A stretch of DNA of 64,000 bases, taken from NCBI RefSeq assembly GCF_016918735.1, contig NZ_JAFFPR010000037.1:1-64000 (forward strand), read 5' to 3'. Below, one piece after another: positions 20,580 to 30,171 of the stretch. The notes below the pieces were generated by a model that was given only the letters and a program-made list of their open reading frames with translations, was not told where the DNA came from and ran no database searches. Numbering within the stretch: position 1 is the first letter of the stretch; the number at the start of each line of letters is the position of its first letter. This DNA is from Leptospira abararensis. GTDB taxonomy: Bacteria > Spirochaetota > Leptospiria > Leptospirales > Leptospiraceae. Made by a program: the position numbers and the translations under genes.

Positions 20580-21272
20580 ATGTTCAGAACTCTTCCCTAC
20601 CTTCTTGTCCTCTTTCTTTTCCAATGCACAACCATTGGCTTTCATGAAACAAAGATTCGGGAAGGAATTTCCTTTGGACCAGAAGCAAATTTCCGTGTTT
20701 GTGTTCTAAGAGAACCGGACATCACAGCGGAAGAAGCGGAAGGCTTGTTTTTGGCATGGAATGAGGAACTTTCTTTCTATAAACTAAAAGCAAAACTAGT
20801 TCTACTAGATGTCATAGAAAGGCCAGGATTTTGGGGAACCGATATTCTCAGTTATTTAATGACAATTCCCTTACCGAATGATTGCGATCGAATACTTTAC
20901 TTAAAGGGAAGGACCTGGGGTGACATTGGTTTTGAAGTTTTCACCCTGGGTATCTTTGTGGGTGTGGGTCTAAAACTCGAAGTCCAAGGAGCTGTCGAAG
21001 GCCAAACCAATACAAGAGGATATATTAAAGCAAAATACATTTCCACCATACAAATGTTATTTACTAGTCCAAAATCCACTCTTATCCATGAAGGATACCA
21101 TCTACTCGGATGCGGACACCAACTCTTCATGAAAGATTGTTATGATAAAATTCGAGATGTAAAACTTCTCCTTACCGATCCAAACAGAGATCCAAACTTT
21201 TTTCCCATCATTACCACGACCGGAAAAAAATTCTTACATCCTCCTAACTTCCAAACATCTAACAAAGATTAA
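20580..21272 (+). CDS. Putative metzincin-type metalloprotease lipoprotein
   Basis: A 230-residue protein with a signal sequence and lipobox ending FLFQC (Cys16). Residues 170-180 read HEGYHLLGCGH, a full HExxHxxGxxH zinc signature (ligands His170, His174, His180; general base Glu171). A methionine soon after (QLFMKDC) could serve as the Met-turn, though it is closer than usual. The rest matches no family I recognise. The protein is shorter than most metzincin catalytic domains but near archaemetzincin size. The gene stands 48 bp after the DUF1566 lipoprotein. Peptidase activity is inferred from the motif alone. Confidence 0.62.
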   Translation: MFRTLPYLLVLFLFQCTTIGFHETKIREGISFGPEANFRVCVLREPDITAEEAEGLFLAWNEELSFYKLKAKLVLLDVIERPGFWGTDILSYLMTIPLPNDCDRILYLKGRTWGDIGFEVFTLGIFVGVGLKLEVQGAVEGQTNTRGYIKAKYISTIQMLFTSPKSTLIHEGYHLLGCGHQLFMKDCYDKIRDVKLLLTDPNRDPNFFPIITTTGKKFLHPPNFQTSNKD

Positions 21273-21275
21273 ATT

Positions 21276-21692
21276 CTATTCATAAGGTTTTGAACACGTT
21301 TTTGATTTATAAAAACAATGGACTCTCTTTTTGTTCGCAAAAATAATTTGTCGGTCTCCACTTTTATACCAATTGATGATCCGAACACCATCTTTATCCC
21401 ACTGCTCCTCATCCTCGCCAATAGTCCAGGTTTGCCCTCTGGATTGGATCTGATATGCACCTGATTTCCATAGAAAGATAGACTCCAACTGATTTTTGTC
21501 AGATAATCCAGAGAACCCACCTTCATACAATCCCGAAAGGTTACCAAATTCATAGATTTGGTTTCTCATCATACAAGGGATATGATGAAACTCTAAAATT
21601 TCATTTGGCTTTTGGGGAATCGTTACTGAATCTATATCACAATGTAGAGGAAGTTCTCTTATTTTTTTGGTTAGTTTGGGTTTTTCATTCAA
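21276..21692 (-). CDS. Uncharacterised protein, possibly the detached C-terminus of the upstream gene
   Basis: About 138 residues, opening at a TTG (21692) with no Shine-Dalgarno. The sequence has natural composition and a cysteine pair near the end (VHCFYKSKTC). No domain is recognised. The reading frame stays open upstream to the TAA that ends the peptidase-like gene at 21735-21737, and both are in the same frame. Either this is a separate, poorly initiated gene or one longer gene has acquired an in-frame stop. No signal peptide follows the TTG, although the neighbours are exported, which favours the second reading. Confidence 0.5.
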   Translation of the reverse strand: MNEKPKLTKKIRELPLHCDIDSVTIPQKPNEILEFHHIPCMMRNQIYEFGNLSGLYEGGFSGLSDKNQLESIFLWKSGAYQIQSRGQTWTIGEDEEQWDKDGVRIINWYKSGDRQIIFANKKRVHCFYKSKTCSKPYE

Positions 21693-21734
21693 CCGCCAAA
21701 CAAAAAATTGATTTTCTATACTCGACTGGTTCTT

Positions 21735-22895
21735 TTAAAAATAATCATACATATCTTCCGTTGCTTTTTCTAAGGAAATACCAAACTCAGCCAAAAAGGA
21801 AGTTTCTGTTGGTTTTCCAAAACAGGTTTCTTCATAAAATTTTCGAATTTTTTTGTTCCCATAGATTTGGGAAATGTATTCCAAAAACATTGTCCCCACC
21901 AAACGATAGTCGGGGAGTTTAGGATCATTTCCTTCTTTTAAGGAGGTCCGTTTACGGAGATATTTTTGAAAGAACCTTTCATACGTGTTCGCTTTGTGTT
22001 CTGAGTCAGTTTGAATCACACTCAGCTCAGCAATTCCTTCTAAAAACCAAGGTTCTGCAAGACCTCCCGACTGCAAACCTAGCTGTTCACATCGCTGGGA
22101 TTGGATATAATGCAAAGTATCATGTTTCCACGCCCGAAGATCATAATTCTTTTTCAAAAAGGAATCAAGGATTTGATCTCCTTTGGTTTCCACAATGATC
22201 CCTGGAAGTGGGCATAGAGTAAAAAAACTTCCATTTGAAAATCCAGTGCAGTCTTCTTTGGTTTTTGGATCTTTGCCTGCATAAATCCAAAATCTTTCTT
22301 TTGATTCGTGTAAAACAACTTTAATGGTTTCGGACCGGAATCCAAATTGTTCTTCACTATAATTCAAAAACGCAGAGATTCGATCCGTTTCCTGCAAAGA
22401 ATCAACAACCAAACTCCATTTAGGTGAATATGTAATATCAAAAACACCAACCCGCACTCTTTTTTCTCCCCAATAGATTGGGTGCACAATGTCATAATAA
22501 AGAAAAGTTCCTCTGTTTCTTTTTTTATAAGTATACTGGTTTATATTTGTTTTTGGGATTTTATGTTTTGTGATAGTTGATCCATCTGGAAACTGAATGA
22601 ACCATAAAGATTCCCATAAGGCATGGGATCCTTTCGCCGAACGAATCATATGTGATTGATTTTTCCATTCCCAATACCCATCGTTGGATTCGCTCGCTTG
22701 TTGGGTTTGTCTCAGATCCGAATCCTGATCTGAGGGAACGATTATTCTTTCCAGTTCTTCAAAGTTAAGGGGAACACTATCAGGAAGGCTAAAATTACTT
22801 GGGAAAAGATTTTCTTGCTTTATGACAGCTATATCCTTTGCCCAAAGGCTGGAGGCAAAAATCAACACAAACGCAAAGTGAATATACAAATACAT
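21735..22895 (-). CDS. Exported peptidase MA-like (gluzincin-fold) protein with HDxxH motif
   Basis: A 386-residue protein with a cleavable signal peptide (hydrophobic 3-15, cleavage after SLWA). Residues 258-262 read HDTLH, followed about 30 residues later by WFLEGIAEL, where the Glu would be the third zinc ligand. This is the layout of peptidase MA-like gluzincins. In the active family the motif is HExxH; here Asp replaces the catalytic Glu, so activity may be weak or absent. The front half (30-240) is not recognised. An open frame continues after its stop codon. It should act in the periplasm or outside the cell. Confidence 0.62.
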   Translation of the reverse strand: MYLYIHFAFVLIFASSLWAKDIAVIKQENLFPSNFSLPDSVPLNFEELERIIVPSDQDSDLRQTQQASESNDGYWEWKNQSHMIRSAKGSHALWESLWFIQFPDGSTITKHKIPKTNINQYTYKKRNRGTFLYYDIVHPIYWGEKRVRVGVFDITYSPKWSLVVDSLQETDRISAFLNYSEEQFGFRSETIKVVLHESKERFWIYAGKDPKTKEDCTGFSNGSFFTLCPLPGIIVETKGDQILDSFLKKNYDLRAWKHDTLHYIQSQRCEQLGLQSGGLAEPWFLEGIAELSVIQTDSEHKANTYERFFQKYLRKRTSLKEGNDPKLPDYRLVGTMFLEYISQIYGNKKIRKFYEETCFGKPTETSFLAEFGISLEKATEDMYDYF

Positions 22896-23064
22896 ATCCA
22901 GGCCCCTTTTGAAGCCCTTATTGAAATCAAATTTCAGAATGGGTCAATTGATAAACAATAAAGACTTCCCGTTTTCATGAAAGACGCAAACCCTTTCCTC
23001 TTTACTAATCTTTCCGAGTTGCTTTCGCTAATAGGTCGGCAATAAAGTCCATATTCAAACATTT

Positions 23065-24324
23065 ATGAATCGCCTCATTCTTTTCTCTCTCGCCATTTCC
23101 TGCTTGTTCGTTTGTTCCAAACCCAAGACGGACAACCTCTGCGATGCAGATGACTCTTTTTTTCTTCCAAATATCTTTTACCGACTGATTGTGGAAGACA
23201 AAAGCAGCCAATGCGGATACCGAGTTTTTCCCAAACTTCCTGCTTGCCAATTGGAATACGAACAAACCCATTTAGCCGAAAATTGGCCCGCGGTAAAAGC
23301 GGAGATGGAATCACAGTTTGCCCTTGGCTCCAGTGGTGGTGAAACCCTATTGCAATACAGACCAGAAACTGTAGCTTCTGTCACGGGAAACGGTTCGACT
23401 GCCTTTCAAGGGGCTCTCAATGCACCAAATGGAGATGTCTACTTTTTGCCCTATGACTCTCCGATGTTTTTATCGATTCACACAAGTTCAAAAACCTATA
23501 CAGATGTTGGAGTTAGCCCTGGAGGTGTAGCTTTTATTGGGGGATCTCTCGGTCCATCGGGGAAAATTTATCTTGCGCCTCATACTTCGAATGACTTCCG
23601 GACATTGGATACAAATAACAACCAGCAGACGATTGTCGCGAACCAAACAATGGTAAGCGCCACTTATAATGGTGCGATGTATGCTCCCAATGGAAAGATT
23701 TACTTTGTGCCAAGTACAGAAACTCTCATTCGTTATTACGACACAAAAACGGGAATGGTTGGATCTGTGGCCACACCAACTTCGAGTGGATTTTCTGCAG
23801 CGGTGCTTAGCCCACAAGGGAAAATTTATTTCATTCCATTTACGGCAACCAGTATGTATATTTTAGATACTAACAATGATTCGGTTAGCATTCACCCATA
23901 TGTTTTTCCAGGTTCTGGTGGATATATATCCGGAATTCTCACACCAAATGGTAGAATCTACATGATCCCTTATAATTCACATCCCCTCCTCTACCTAGAC
24001 ACAGCCACTAACGAGATTGTTACCGTTACCACAATACCTTCCCCCGGATCGAATATGTTTAATGGCGCAGTTCTTGCTCCCAATGGAAAGATTTACCCTG
24101 TTCCTGATCTATATTCCAACTTCATTTCTATCGACACCAAAGACCATACCATCACCACTCTCTTTGCCAAACCTGCCGGTTCTTACCGCGGAGGAGCACT
24201 CGGACCTAACGGGGAGATCTACTTGGCACCGCATTCGTCTAATCGCTTCGATGCCATCCTAACCAATTCTAATGGAAAGTTTTGTAATTCCCTCCGCTTA
24301 TCCCCCTATTGGAATAAACTATGA
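23065..24324 (+). CDS. Lipoprotein with a predicted seven-bladed beta-propeller
   Basis: A 419-residue predicted lipoprotein (lipobox ending LFVC, Cys17). The N-terminal module (NLCDADD, then SSQCG) resembles that of the DUF1566 lipoprotein at 19125. From about residue 115 to 390 a unit of roughly 44 residues repeats seven times, each marked by a core like APNGKIYFVP or GPNGEIYLAP. Seven such units suggest a closed beta-propeller, as in NHL/YVTN or gluconolactonase-like folds. Such domains bind ligands or partners; no catalytic residues are evident. It is divergent from the peptidase-like gene on the other strand, with 169 bp between them. Confidence 0.72.
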   Translation: MNRLILFSLAISCLFVCSKPKTDNLCDADDSFFLPNIFYRLIVEDKSSQCGYRVFPKLPACQLEYEQTHLAENWPAVKAEMESQFALGSSGGETLLQYRPETVASVTGNGSTAFQGALNAPNGDVYFLPYDSPMFLSIHTSSKTYTDVGVSPGGVAFIGGSLGPSGKIYLAPHTSNDFRTLDTNNNQQTIVANQTMVSATYNGAMYAPNGKIYFVPSTETLIRYYDTKTGMVGSVATPTSSGFSAAVLSPQGKIYFIPFTATSMYILDTNNDSVSIHPYVFPGSGGYISGILTPNGRIYMIPYNSHPLLYLDTATNEIVTVTTIPSPGSNMFNGAVLAPNGKIYPVPDLYSNFISIDTKDHTITTLFAKPAGSYRGGALGPNGEIYLAPHSSNRFDAILTNSNGKFCNSLRLSPYWNKL

Positions 24325-24405
24325 GAAAATACAAGTCCCGTATATTTTAGATTCCCTTCGTCAGATGTTTAAGCGTAGGTGCAAAACCTGCGAACAGAAC
24401 ATTTG

Positions 24406-26316
24406 ATGAAATCTTTTAACCAAAACCATGTTACATCATTGGCTCTGTTTGCGGACAATCTCCCTTGTGGAGTATTTATATTCGAATCGTTGGAAGCTGA
24501 GTTTTCTCTGGAAAGCCCATTGGTTTATGCAAATCCATTGGCAAAAACCTTTTTGGAGATGAAACCATCCCAAAAAAATCAGAAAACTTTAGAAGCATTG
24601 TTTCCTCACTTACAGAAAGCGGGATTACTCTCAGAAATCATTTCCAATTTATCAAAAAAAGATCCCTCGCCTATTTACTTAAATGCAGAGTTATTGATAG
24701 AAAAATCAACTAGTGAAAAGGTTTATTCGCTACTAGCCAAACCACTTGGTGAAAACCATTTTTTCTTTCTATTGGAAGATATCACAGAACTCTCGTTTGC
24801 CGAAAAATCCTTTCGCGAGAAAGAATCCCAATTGGATCGTGTTTTAAAAACAATGATCAACGGTGTGGTTGTCGTCAACCTACAAGGACAAATTATTTAT
24901 GCAAATGATAGTGCTGCCAAAATCCTTTCGCTTAGTATCGATAAAATTGAAAACAAATACTTTGCTTCTAAGGACTGGAGGCAAATTTGTGAAGATGGAA
25001 CACCTTACCCTCCTGAAGAACTTCCATTATCGATAGCTCTTGGCAAAGGGCAAACTGTATACAACTCAGAACATGGGATTGTTGCCGATGGGGAAAAAGT
25101 CAAATGGTTAAGTGTCAATGCCACTCCCCTCTATAATGCAGATGGTAAATTAGAAGGTGCGACGGCCAGTTTTCTTGATATTACAGAACTGAAAAACACT
25201 CAAGATACAATCGATTTAAAAAACAGAAAACTTAAAGCCATCCTCGATGCTATTGAAAGATCCGCCATTGTCAGTGTGGCCAATACAAAAGGTGTCATCC
25301 AAAGGGCGAATCAAAAGTTCATTAAAATATCAGGTTATACTGAAAAAGAACTGTTAGGTTCAGATCACAGAAAATTAAATTCCAAATTTCATCCGAAAGA
25401 GTTTTGGGAAAAAATGTGGACCGACATTCTATCGGGGAAACCTTGGGAAGGTATCATCCGCAACCAATCCAAACAAGGAAATTTTTTCTGGTTACAAACT
25501 TATATCCATCCCCTCTATGATTCTAATGAAAAAATAGAATCCTTTTTGTCCATTCGATTTGATATCACAGAAGAAATCGAAGCCTTAGAAAATACCAACA
25601 GGATGCTTCATTTTACAGGAATCCAAAACACACGTTTACAAAACTTTGCTTATATTGTTTCGCACAACATTCGCCAACACTCGTCTAATTTCACCTCCCT
25701 GATTGCCTTACTAGAAGAGAATCCTTCCGAAGAAGAAAGAAAGAATATTGTGAACATGTTACATGCCTCAGCCGACAAACTGAACGAAACGATAACCCAC
25801 TTAAACGATATTATTTCCATCAATCAGATGTTAAACAAACCAATGGAAGTTTGTTCTATCGAAGAAGAAGCAGAGAAAACTTTAAACATACTCAAAGGTT
25901 CTATTGAATCGCGAAATATAGAAGTTTTTGTGGAAATAGAAGAAAATTTACAACTCAGAATCATTCCAGCCTATCTCGAAAGTATCCTCCTAAACTTGGT
26001 ATCTAATGCGATTAAATATGTACGTTTGAAACAGGGAGCTTTCATTCGTGTTTCGGCTAAAAACATAGGTGGCCAAGTGCAGCTCGTAGTGGAAGACAAC
26101 GGACTTGGAATCGATTTAGAAAAACATGGTAACAAAATTTTTGGCATGTTTAAGACTTTTCATAAAAACGAAGACGCCCGGGGGATTGGACTTTTTATCA
26201 CAAAATCCCAAGTGGAGGTTCTCGGAGGGACAATCACAGTCCAGAGCAGTGAAGGAAAAGGTTCCGCGTTCACTGTGTTACTTCCTGAAAATCCAAATGA
26301 GACCATTCACATCTAA
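24406..26316 (+). CDS. PAS-domain sensor histidine kinase
   Basis: A cytoplasmic kinase of about 636 residues from ATG 24406; a GTG at 24379 would add nine residues, and neither start has a good ribosome site. An N-terminal divergent PAS (10-140) is followed by two clearer PAS units (about 145-265 and 275-395). The phosphoacceptor histidine is in YIVSHNIRQHSSN (about 416-428), a divergent H box. The ATPase domain has LVSNAIKY, EDNGLGID and ARGIGLF and looks complete. There is no receiver or membrane helix. No response regulator is adjacent, so the partner is unknown. Confidence 0.86.
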   Translation: MKSFNQNHVTSLALFADNLPCGVFIFESLEAEFSLESPLVYANPLAKTFLEMKPSQKNQKTLEALFPHLQKAGLLSEIISNLSKKDPSPIYLNAELLIEKSTSEKVYSLLAKPLGENHFFFLLEDITELSFAEKSFREKESQLDRVLKTMINGVVVVNLQGQIIYANDSAAKILSLSIDKIENKYFASKDWRQICEDGTPYPPEELPLSIALGKGQTVYNSEHGIVADGEKVKWLSVNATPLYNADGKLEGATASFLDITELKNTQDTIDLKNRKLKAILDAIERSAIVSVANTKGVIQRANQKFIKISGYTEKELLGSDHRKLNSKFHPKEFWEKMWTDILSGKPWEGIIRNQSKQGNFFWLQTYIHPLYDSNEKIESFLSIRFDITEEIEALENTNRMLHFTGIQNTRLQNFAYIVSHNIRQHSSNFTSLIALLEENPSEEERKNIVNMLHASADKLNETITHLNDIISINQMLNKPMEVCSIEEEAEKTLNILKGSIESRNIEVFVEIEENLQLRIIPAYLESILLNLVSNAIKYVRLKQGAFIRVSAKNIGGQVQLVVEDNGLGIDLEKHGNKIFGMFKTFHKNEDARGIGLFITKSQVEVLGGTITVQSSEGKGSAFTVLLPENPNETIHI

Positions 26317-26478
26317 TTTGTTTCTGCTGAATCTTTGTACGTTCGAGAATCGGTCCGCTCTCTGCTTTGTCAGAGTAGATCCTTCCAATCGGTCTTGACA
26401 ATCTCCCCCAACCCTTGAGGCTTACCCTAGTGATCCGTCGGTTAATCCTGCGGACGTACCAATGACATAAGGAAATCC

Positions 26479-27648
26479 ATGAAAGTCCACGAATACCAGG
26501 CCAAAGAAATCCTACGTAGACACAATGCCAACGTTCCCTTCGGAAAGGTCATCGACACAGTCGGTGATTTCGAAAAGGCATACAGCGAAGTTGTCCAAAA
26601 ATCACCAGTAGTGGTGGTAAAAGCCCAAATCCACGCAGGTGGACGAGGAAAAGGTGGCGGGGTCAAAGTCGCAAAGACCAAAGATGACGCCAAAGCTGCT
26701 GCTGAGAAAATTCTCGGGATGCAACTCATCACCCCTCAGACCGGTCCAGAAGGAAAAAAAGTTCTGAAAGTCTATTTGGAACAAGGTCTTGAAATCGCAA
26801 AGGAATACTACCTCTCCATCTTACTCGATCGCGCCATCCGCAAAACCATCATCATGGCTTCTACCGAAGGTGGAATGGAAATCGAAGAAGTTGCAGAAAC
26901 TCATCCAGAAAAAATCATTAAAATACAAATTGATCCAGGAATCGGAATCCAAGGTTCTCAAGTGCGTGAACTCGCATTTGCTTTAGGAATTCCAACTGAG
27001 GCGCAAAAATCTTTTACAGCTCTAGTAAACTCTGTTTATGCAGCTTACATTAAAGAAGATGCAGCACTCCTTGAGATCAACCCTCTCATCCTTACAAAAC
27101 AAAACGAAATCATTGCAGGTGACTGCAAGATGGACTTGGATGAAAACGCTCTTTACCGCCACCCTGAAAACGAAGCTCTTCGTGATATCACTGAAGAAGA
27201 TCCGTATGAAGTGAAAGCAAAAGAATACAATCTCAACTACGTGAAGTTAGATGGTAACATCGGTTGTATGGTGAACGGGGCTGGTCTTGCGATGGCAACT
27301 ATGGACATCGTAAAACTTGCCGGTGCAGAACCTGCAAACTTCTTGGATGTCGGAGGTGGAGCAAACCCTACGACTGTAGAAAATGGCTTTCGTCTCATCC
27401 TTTCTGATCCAAACGTAAAAGGAATCTTTGTAAACGTATTTGGTGGTATCGTCCGTTGCGACCGAGTGGCTGTCGGAATTATCGAAGCGACTAAAAAAGT
27501 AAATGTATCGGTGCCAGTAGTAGTTCGTTTGAAAGGAACTAACGCGGAAGAAGGGAAAAAAATCCTGAACGAATCCGGAATGAATATTGTTGGAGTGGAA
27601 GGACTCCGTGACGCGGCAGACAAAATTGTCTCCCTAATCAAAAAATAG
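26479..27648 (+). CDS. sucC: Succinyl-CoA synthetase (ADP-forming) beta subunit
   Basis: A 389-residue ATP-grasp subunit of the TCA-cycle enzyme that converts succinyl-CoA to succinate with substrate-level phosphorylation. The start [14 protein letters not shown] is characteristic, [13 protein letters not shown] (52-64) lies in the ATP-grasp region, and EINPLIL (about 198) and [12 protein letters not shown] (about 318) mark the metal and CoA-ligase parts. The length is that of the bacterial enzyme. AAGGAAAT precedes the ATG, and sucD follows after 12 bp, giving the standard operon. It is preceded by 162 bp without genes. Confidence 0.97.
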   Translation: MKVHEYQAKEILRRHNANVPFGKVIDTVGDFEKAYSEVVQKSPVVVVKAQIHAGGRGKGGGVKVAKTKDDAKAAAEKILGMQLITPQTGPEGKKVLKVYLEQGLEIAKEYYLSILLDRAIRKTIIMASTEGGMEIEEVAETHPEKIIKIQIDPGIGIQGSQVRELAFALGIPTEAQKSFTALVNSVYAAYIKEDAALLEINPLILTKQNEIIAGDCKMDLDENALYRHPENEALRDITEEDPYEVKAKEYNLNYVKLDGNIGCMVNGAGLAMATMDIVKLAGAEPANFLDVGGGANPTTVENGFRLILSDPNVKGIFVNVFGGIVRCDRVAVGIIEATKKVNVSVPVVVRLKGTNAEEGKKILNESGMNIVGVEGLRDAADKIVSLIKK

Positions 27649-27660
27649 GAACTATAAAAC

Positions 27661-28551
27661 ATGGCTGTATTAGTTGATGAAAACACAAGAGTAGTCGTCC
27701 AAGGGATCACCGGTAAGGAAGGATCCTTTCATGCGACTCAAATGTTGGAATATGGTACAAAAGTAGTTGCCGGAGTCACTCCAGGCAAAGGTGGTCAAAT
27801 CTGGACTTCCGAAACAGGAAAAACTGCTCCGGTTCGTAACACCATCAAAGATGCAATGATCCAAGACGGTGCCAACGCTGCTGTGATCTTTGTTCCCCCT
27901 CCATTCGCTGCTGACGCAATTTTGGAAGGAATCTTTGCTGAGATCCCACTCGTAGTTTGTATCACGGAAGGAATTCCTACTCACGATATGCTGAAAGTAT
28001 ACAGTGTGCTTCGTAATTCTAAAACGAAACTAGTAGGACCAAACTGTCCCGGCGTGATCAACCCTCGTTACAATGTGAAAATGGGGATTATGCCAGGCTT
28101 TATCCACACTCCGGGAAACATTGGTATTGTTTCTCGTTCTGGAACTTTGACTTATGAATCCGTTGCCTCCCTTACAGCTGCTGGCCTTGGCCAGTCCACT
28201 TGTATTGGAATCGGAGGAGACCCAGTTCCCGGGATGAACCACGTAGAAGCGGTTCGCCTCCTGAACGAAGACCCAGACACTGAGGGAATCGTAATGATTG
28301 GTGAGATCGGCGGAACTTCGGAAGAAGAAGCAGCGGCTTACATCAAAGCTCATGTGAAAAAACCAGTGGTCGGTTTTATCGCAGGCCAAACGGCGCCTCC
28401 TGGAAAACGTATGGGCCATGCCGGTGCGATCATTTCCGGGGGAATGGGAACTGCCACTTCTAAGATTGCTGCAATGCAAGATGCTGGAGTCAGCATCTGC
28501 GCGCACATTGGAGAAGTTGGCGAGAAAATGAAACAAGCCCTTAAAAAATAA
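27661..28551 (+). CDS. sucD: Succinyl-CoA synthetase alpha subunit
   Basis: A 296-residue subunit that binds CoA and carries the phosphohistidine. The CoA-binding Rossmann start is [14 protein letters not shown] (11-24), the second nucleotide part has [10 protein letters not shown] (126-135), and the catalytic His253 lies in MGHAGAII (251-258). The family length (about 290) is intact. It is translated with sucC from the same transcript. A hairpin with one wobble pair overlaps its stop codon (28534-28558) but has no U-tract, so I do not call it a terminator. Confidence 0.97.
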   Translation: MAVLVDENTRVVVQGITGKEGSFHATQMLEYGTKVVAGVTPGKGGQIWTSETGKTAPVRNTIKDAMIQDGANAAVIFVPPPFAADAILEGIFAEIPLVVCITEGIPTHDMLKVYSVLRNSKTKLVGPNCPGVINPRYNVKMGIMPGFIHTPGNIGIVSRSGTLTYESVASLTAAGLGQSTCIGIGGDPVPGMNHVEAVRLLNEDPDTEGIVMIGEIGGTSEEEAAAYIKAHVKKPVVGFIAGQTAPPGKRMGHAGAIISGGMGTATSKIAAMQDAGVSICAHIGEVGEKMKQALKK

Positions 28552-28608
28552 GGGTTTGCTATAAAAAAAACAGCTATTCAAGGGAAATGAGGAGTCTGAA
28601 TTAACAGT

Positions 28609-30150
28609 ATGGAACAACGTTCATGGGTTTCAAGTACATTGATCCTCCTCGTTTCCGTGGGCCTATTGGCTGCGGAGTCTGGAGATAAGGCATTTACACT
28701 TAGCTTACAAGACGCAGTCAAGTATGCCATTGAAAACAACCGCGAGGTCATGCAGGCCCGCTTAGAGTTAGCCAAAGCCGACTCTTCTCTTATGAAATAT
28801 GAGGGAAAGTATTCTTGGCGTGCTCTTTCCAAAGCGGAATTGGATCAAAAACAATTCCCTTTCAACCAAAACAATATCTTTACGGGAACCAAAACCCAAA
28901 CCAATACCTACAGTGCTGGATTAGAAAAACTTTTCACAACGGGAACCTACTTCAAACTAGAAGCTAAGTCACAACGTTTTGACTCAAATGCCTTTGAGGA
29001 TCCAAATAAAACCCCTGCGGGATTTACCTCTCTAGGCCTACCTCCATTATATACAGATACCCTTTCCGTTACCATCGCGCAAGATTTACTCAAAAACGCT
29101 TTTGGTGCCAATGAAAGGAATATGGAAAAAATCCTAGAGAACCAAACAGAGATTTTGCGAGAGCAAATGGAAGACCAAGTTGCAAGTAAAGTGGTAGCCA
29201 CTCTAGTGGACTATTGGAACTACTCGGTCAAGGAATCTGGATACCAAACCTTCGAACAACTTTTAAAAAATACAAAGAATGTAAGAGACCTTACCATTCG
29301 CAAACAAGGTCTTGGACTTTCTGAAAGTTTTGAAGTAAACCAGTGGAACGCCCTTCTCTCCCAAGTCGAAGGACAAATGGCACAAGCCATTGCAGAAAGA
29401 GAAGAAGCTCGTCGTAAACTGATTCGTTCCCTTAATCTTCCCGAGGATACCATCTTCCAAAAGACAACTCCTCTTTCTGAAACTCTCCCTACCAAGTTAG
29501 ACTATGCGGCCGATATTGACTATGCATACAAACACAGAGCAGACTTCCGTGCTATCTTACGTAAAAAAGAAAATGCCGACCTGTCTATGCGAACTGCGAA
29601 AAATGAAGCCCTTCCTTCTTTAAAGGCAGCGGGAACTTACGGATACCAGGCACAAAATACGATTAGTCCACAAAACAATTATTCTGACGGTCGTGCCGGA
29701 GTTTTTTCTTACCAATACCCTGTGATGCAAGGTTCCCTTGATTTATCTTATCCGATTATGGATAAGGGAGTGAAGGCAGGAATCCGTGATGCAGAAATCC
29801 AAAAACGCCAAGTTTCTTTGGAAGAAGCAGATTTAACAAAAGCAGTTTCCGATGATGTAAAAACTCGCATTGATATTCTAAAAGCGTCCTTCCAAGTGAT
29901 GGAAAATGCAAAACGCACAGAAGAAGAATCTAAGAAGTATTATAATGGTGTGTTACGCTCCTTCCAGCAAGGAAGATTTAATGCGCTCGCAGTGAAAAAT
30001 GCATTAGACACTCATGTCCAAGACCAGTTGTCACTCGTTCGAGCAAAAGTAGATTACAACATCAATTTACACAGATACTATGTTGCTAAAAATGCTTTAT
30101 TTGAAGAATACGGAGTGGAAAGATCCAAACTCCTACCAGAAAATCTTTAA
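28609..30150 (+). CDS. TolC-family outer-membrane efflux protein
   Basis: A 513-residue exported protein (hydrophobic signal ending LLAAESG) with the two OEP repeats of TolC-like trimers. The first opens with LSLQDAVKYAIENNREVMQA (about 31-50) and the second begins near 300 (IDYAYKHRADFRAILRKKENA). Long alpha-helical coiled-coil stretches separate short beta-strand regions. Such proteins form the outer-membrane and periplasmic channel of tripartite efflux pumps or type I secretion. No adaptor or pump gene is adjacent; the following gene encodes an SH3-containing protein. GAGGAG lies about 14 bases before the ATG, farther than usual. Confidence 0.87.
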   Translation: MEQRSWVSSTLILLVSVGLLAAESGDKAFTLSLQDAVKYAIENNREVMQARLELAKADSSLMKYEGKYSWRALSKAELDQKQFPFNQNNIFTGTKTQTNTYSAGLEKLFTTGTYFKLEAKSQRFDSNAFEDPNKTPAGFTSLGLPPLYTDTLSVTIAQDLLKNAFGANERNMEKILENQTEILREQMEDQVASKVVATLVDYWNYSVKESGYQTFEQLLKNTKNVRDLTIRKQGLGLSESFEVNQWNALLSQVEGQMAQAIAEREEARRKLIRSLNLPEDTIFQKTTPLSETLPTKLDYAADIDYAYKHRADFRAILRKKENADLSMRTAKNEALPSLKAAGTYGYQAQNTISPQNNYSDGRAGVFSYQYPVMQGSLDLSYPIMDKGVKAGIRDAEIQKRQVSLEEADLTKAVSDDVKTRIDILKASFQVMENAKRTEEESKKYYNGVLRSFQQGRFNALAVKNALDTHVQDQLSLVRAKVDYNINLHRYYVAKNALFEEYGVERSKLLPENL

Positions 30151-30171
30151 GACAAAAACGGGAGAATCCTT

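Noticed and set aside
21269..21553. Alternative 94-codon minus-strand frame under the 21276-21692 gene
   Set aside because: The other frame has the more natural composition and continues in frame from the upstream gene.
26395..26478. TTGACA at 26395-26400 as the sucCD promoter
   Set aside because: It is a perfect -35 hexamer, but no -10-like hexamer lies at 16-19 bp. The nearest (TACCCT) is at about 22 bp.
27237..27710. 157-codon minus-strand frame across the sucC-sucD junction
   Set aside because: It is antisense to two certain genes and is Ser/Thr/Phe-rich without a domain.
28534..28558. Hairpin across the sucD stop codon as a terminator
   Set aside because: The stem is 9 bp with one wobble pair, but A residues rather than a U-tract follow it on the coding strand.
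28030..28617. 195-codon open frame on the minus strand across sucD
   Set aside because: It lies wholly opposite a certain gene, is rich in Ser, His and Phe, and has no domain. It is a codon-usage shadow.
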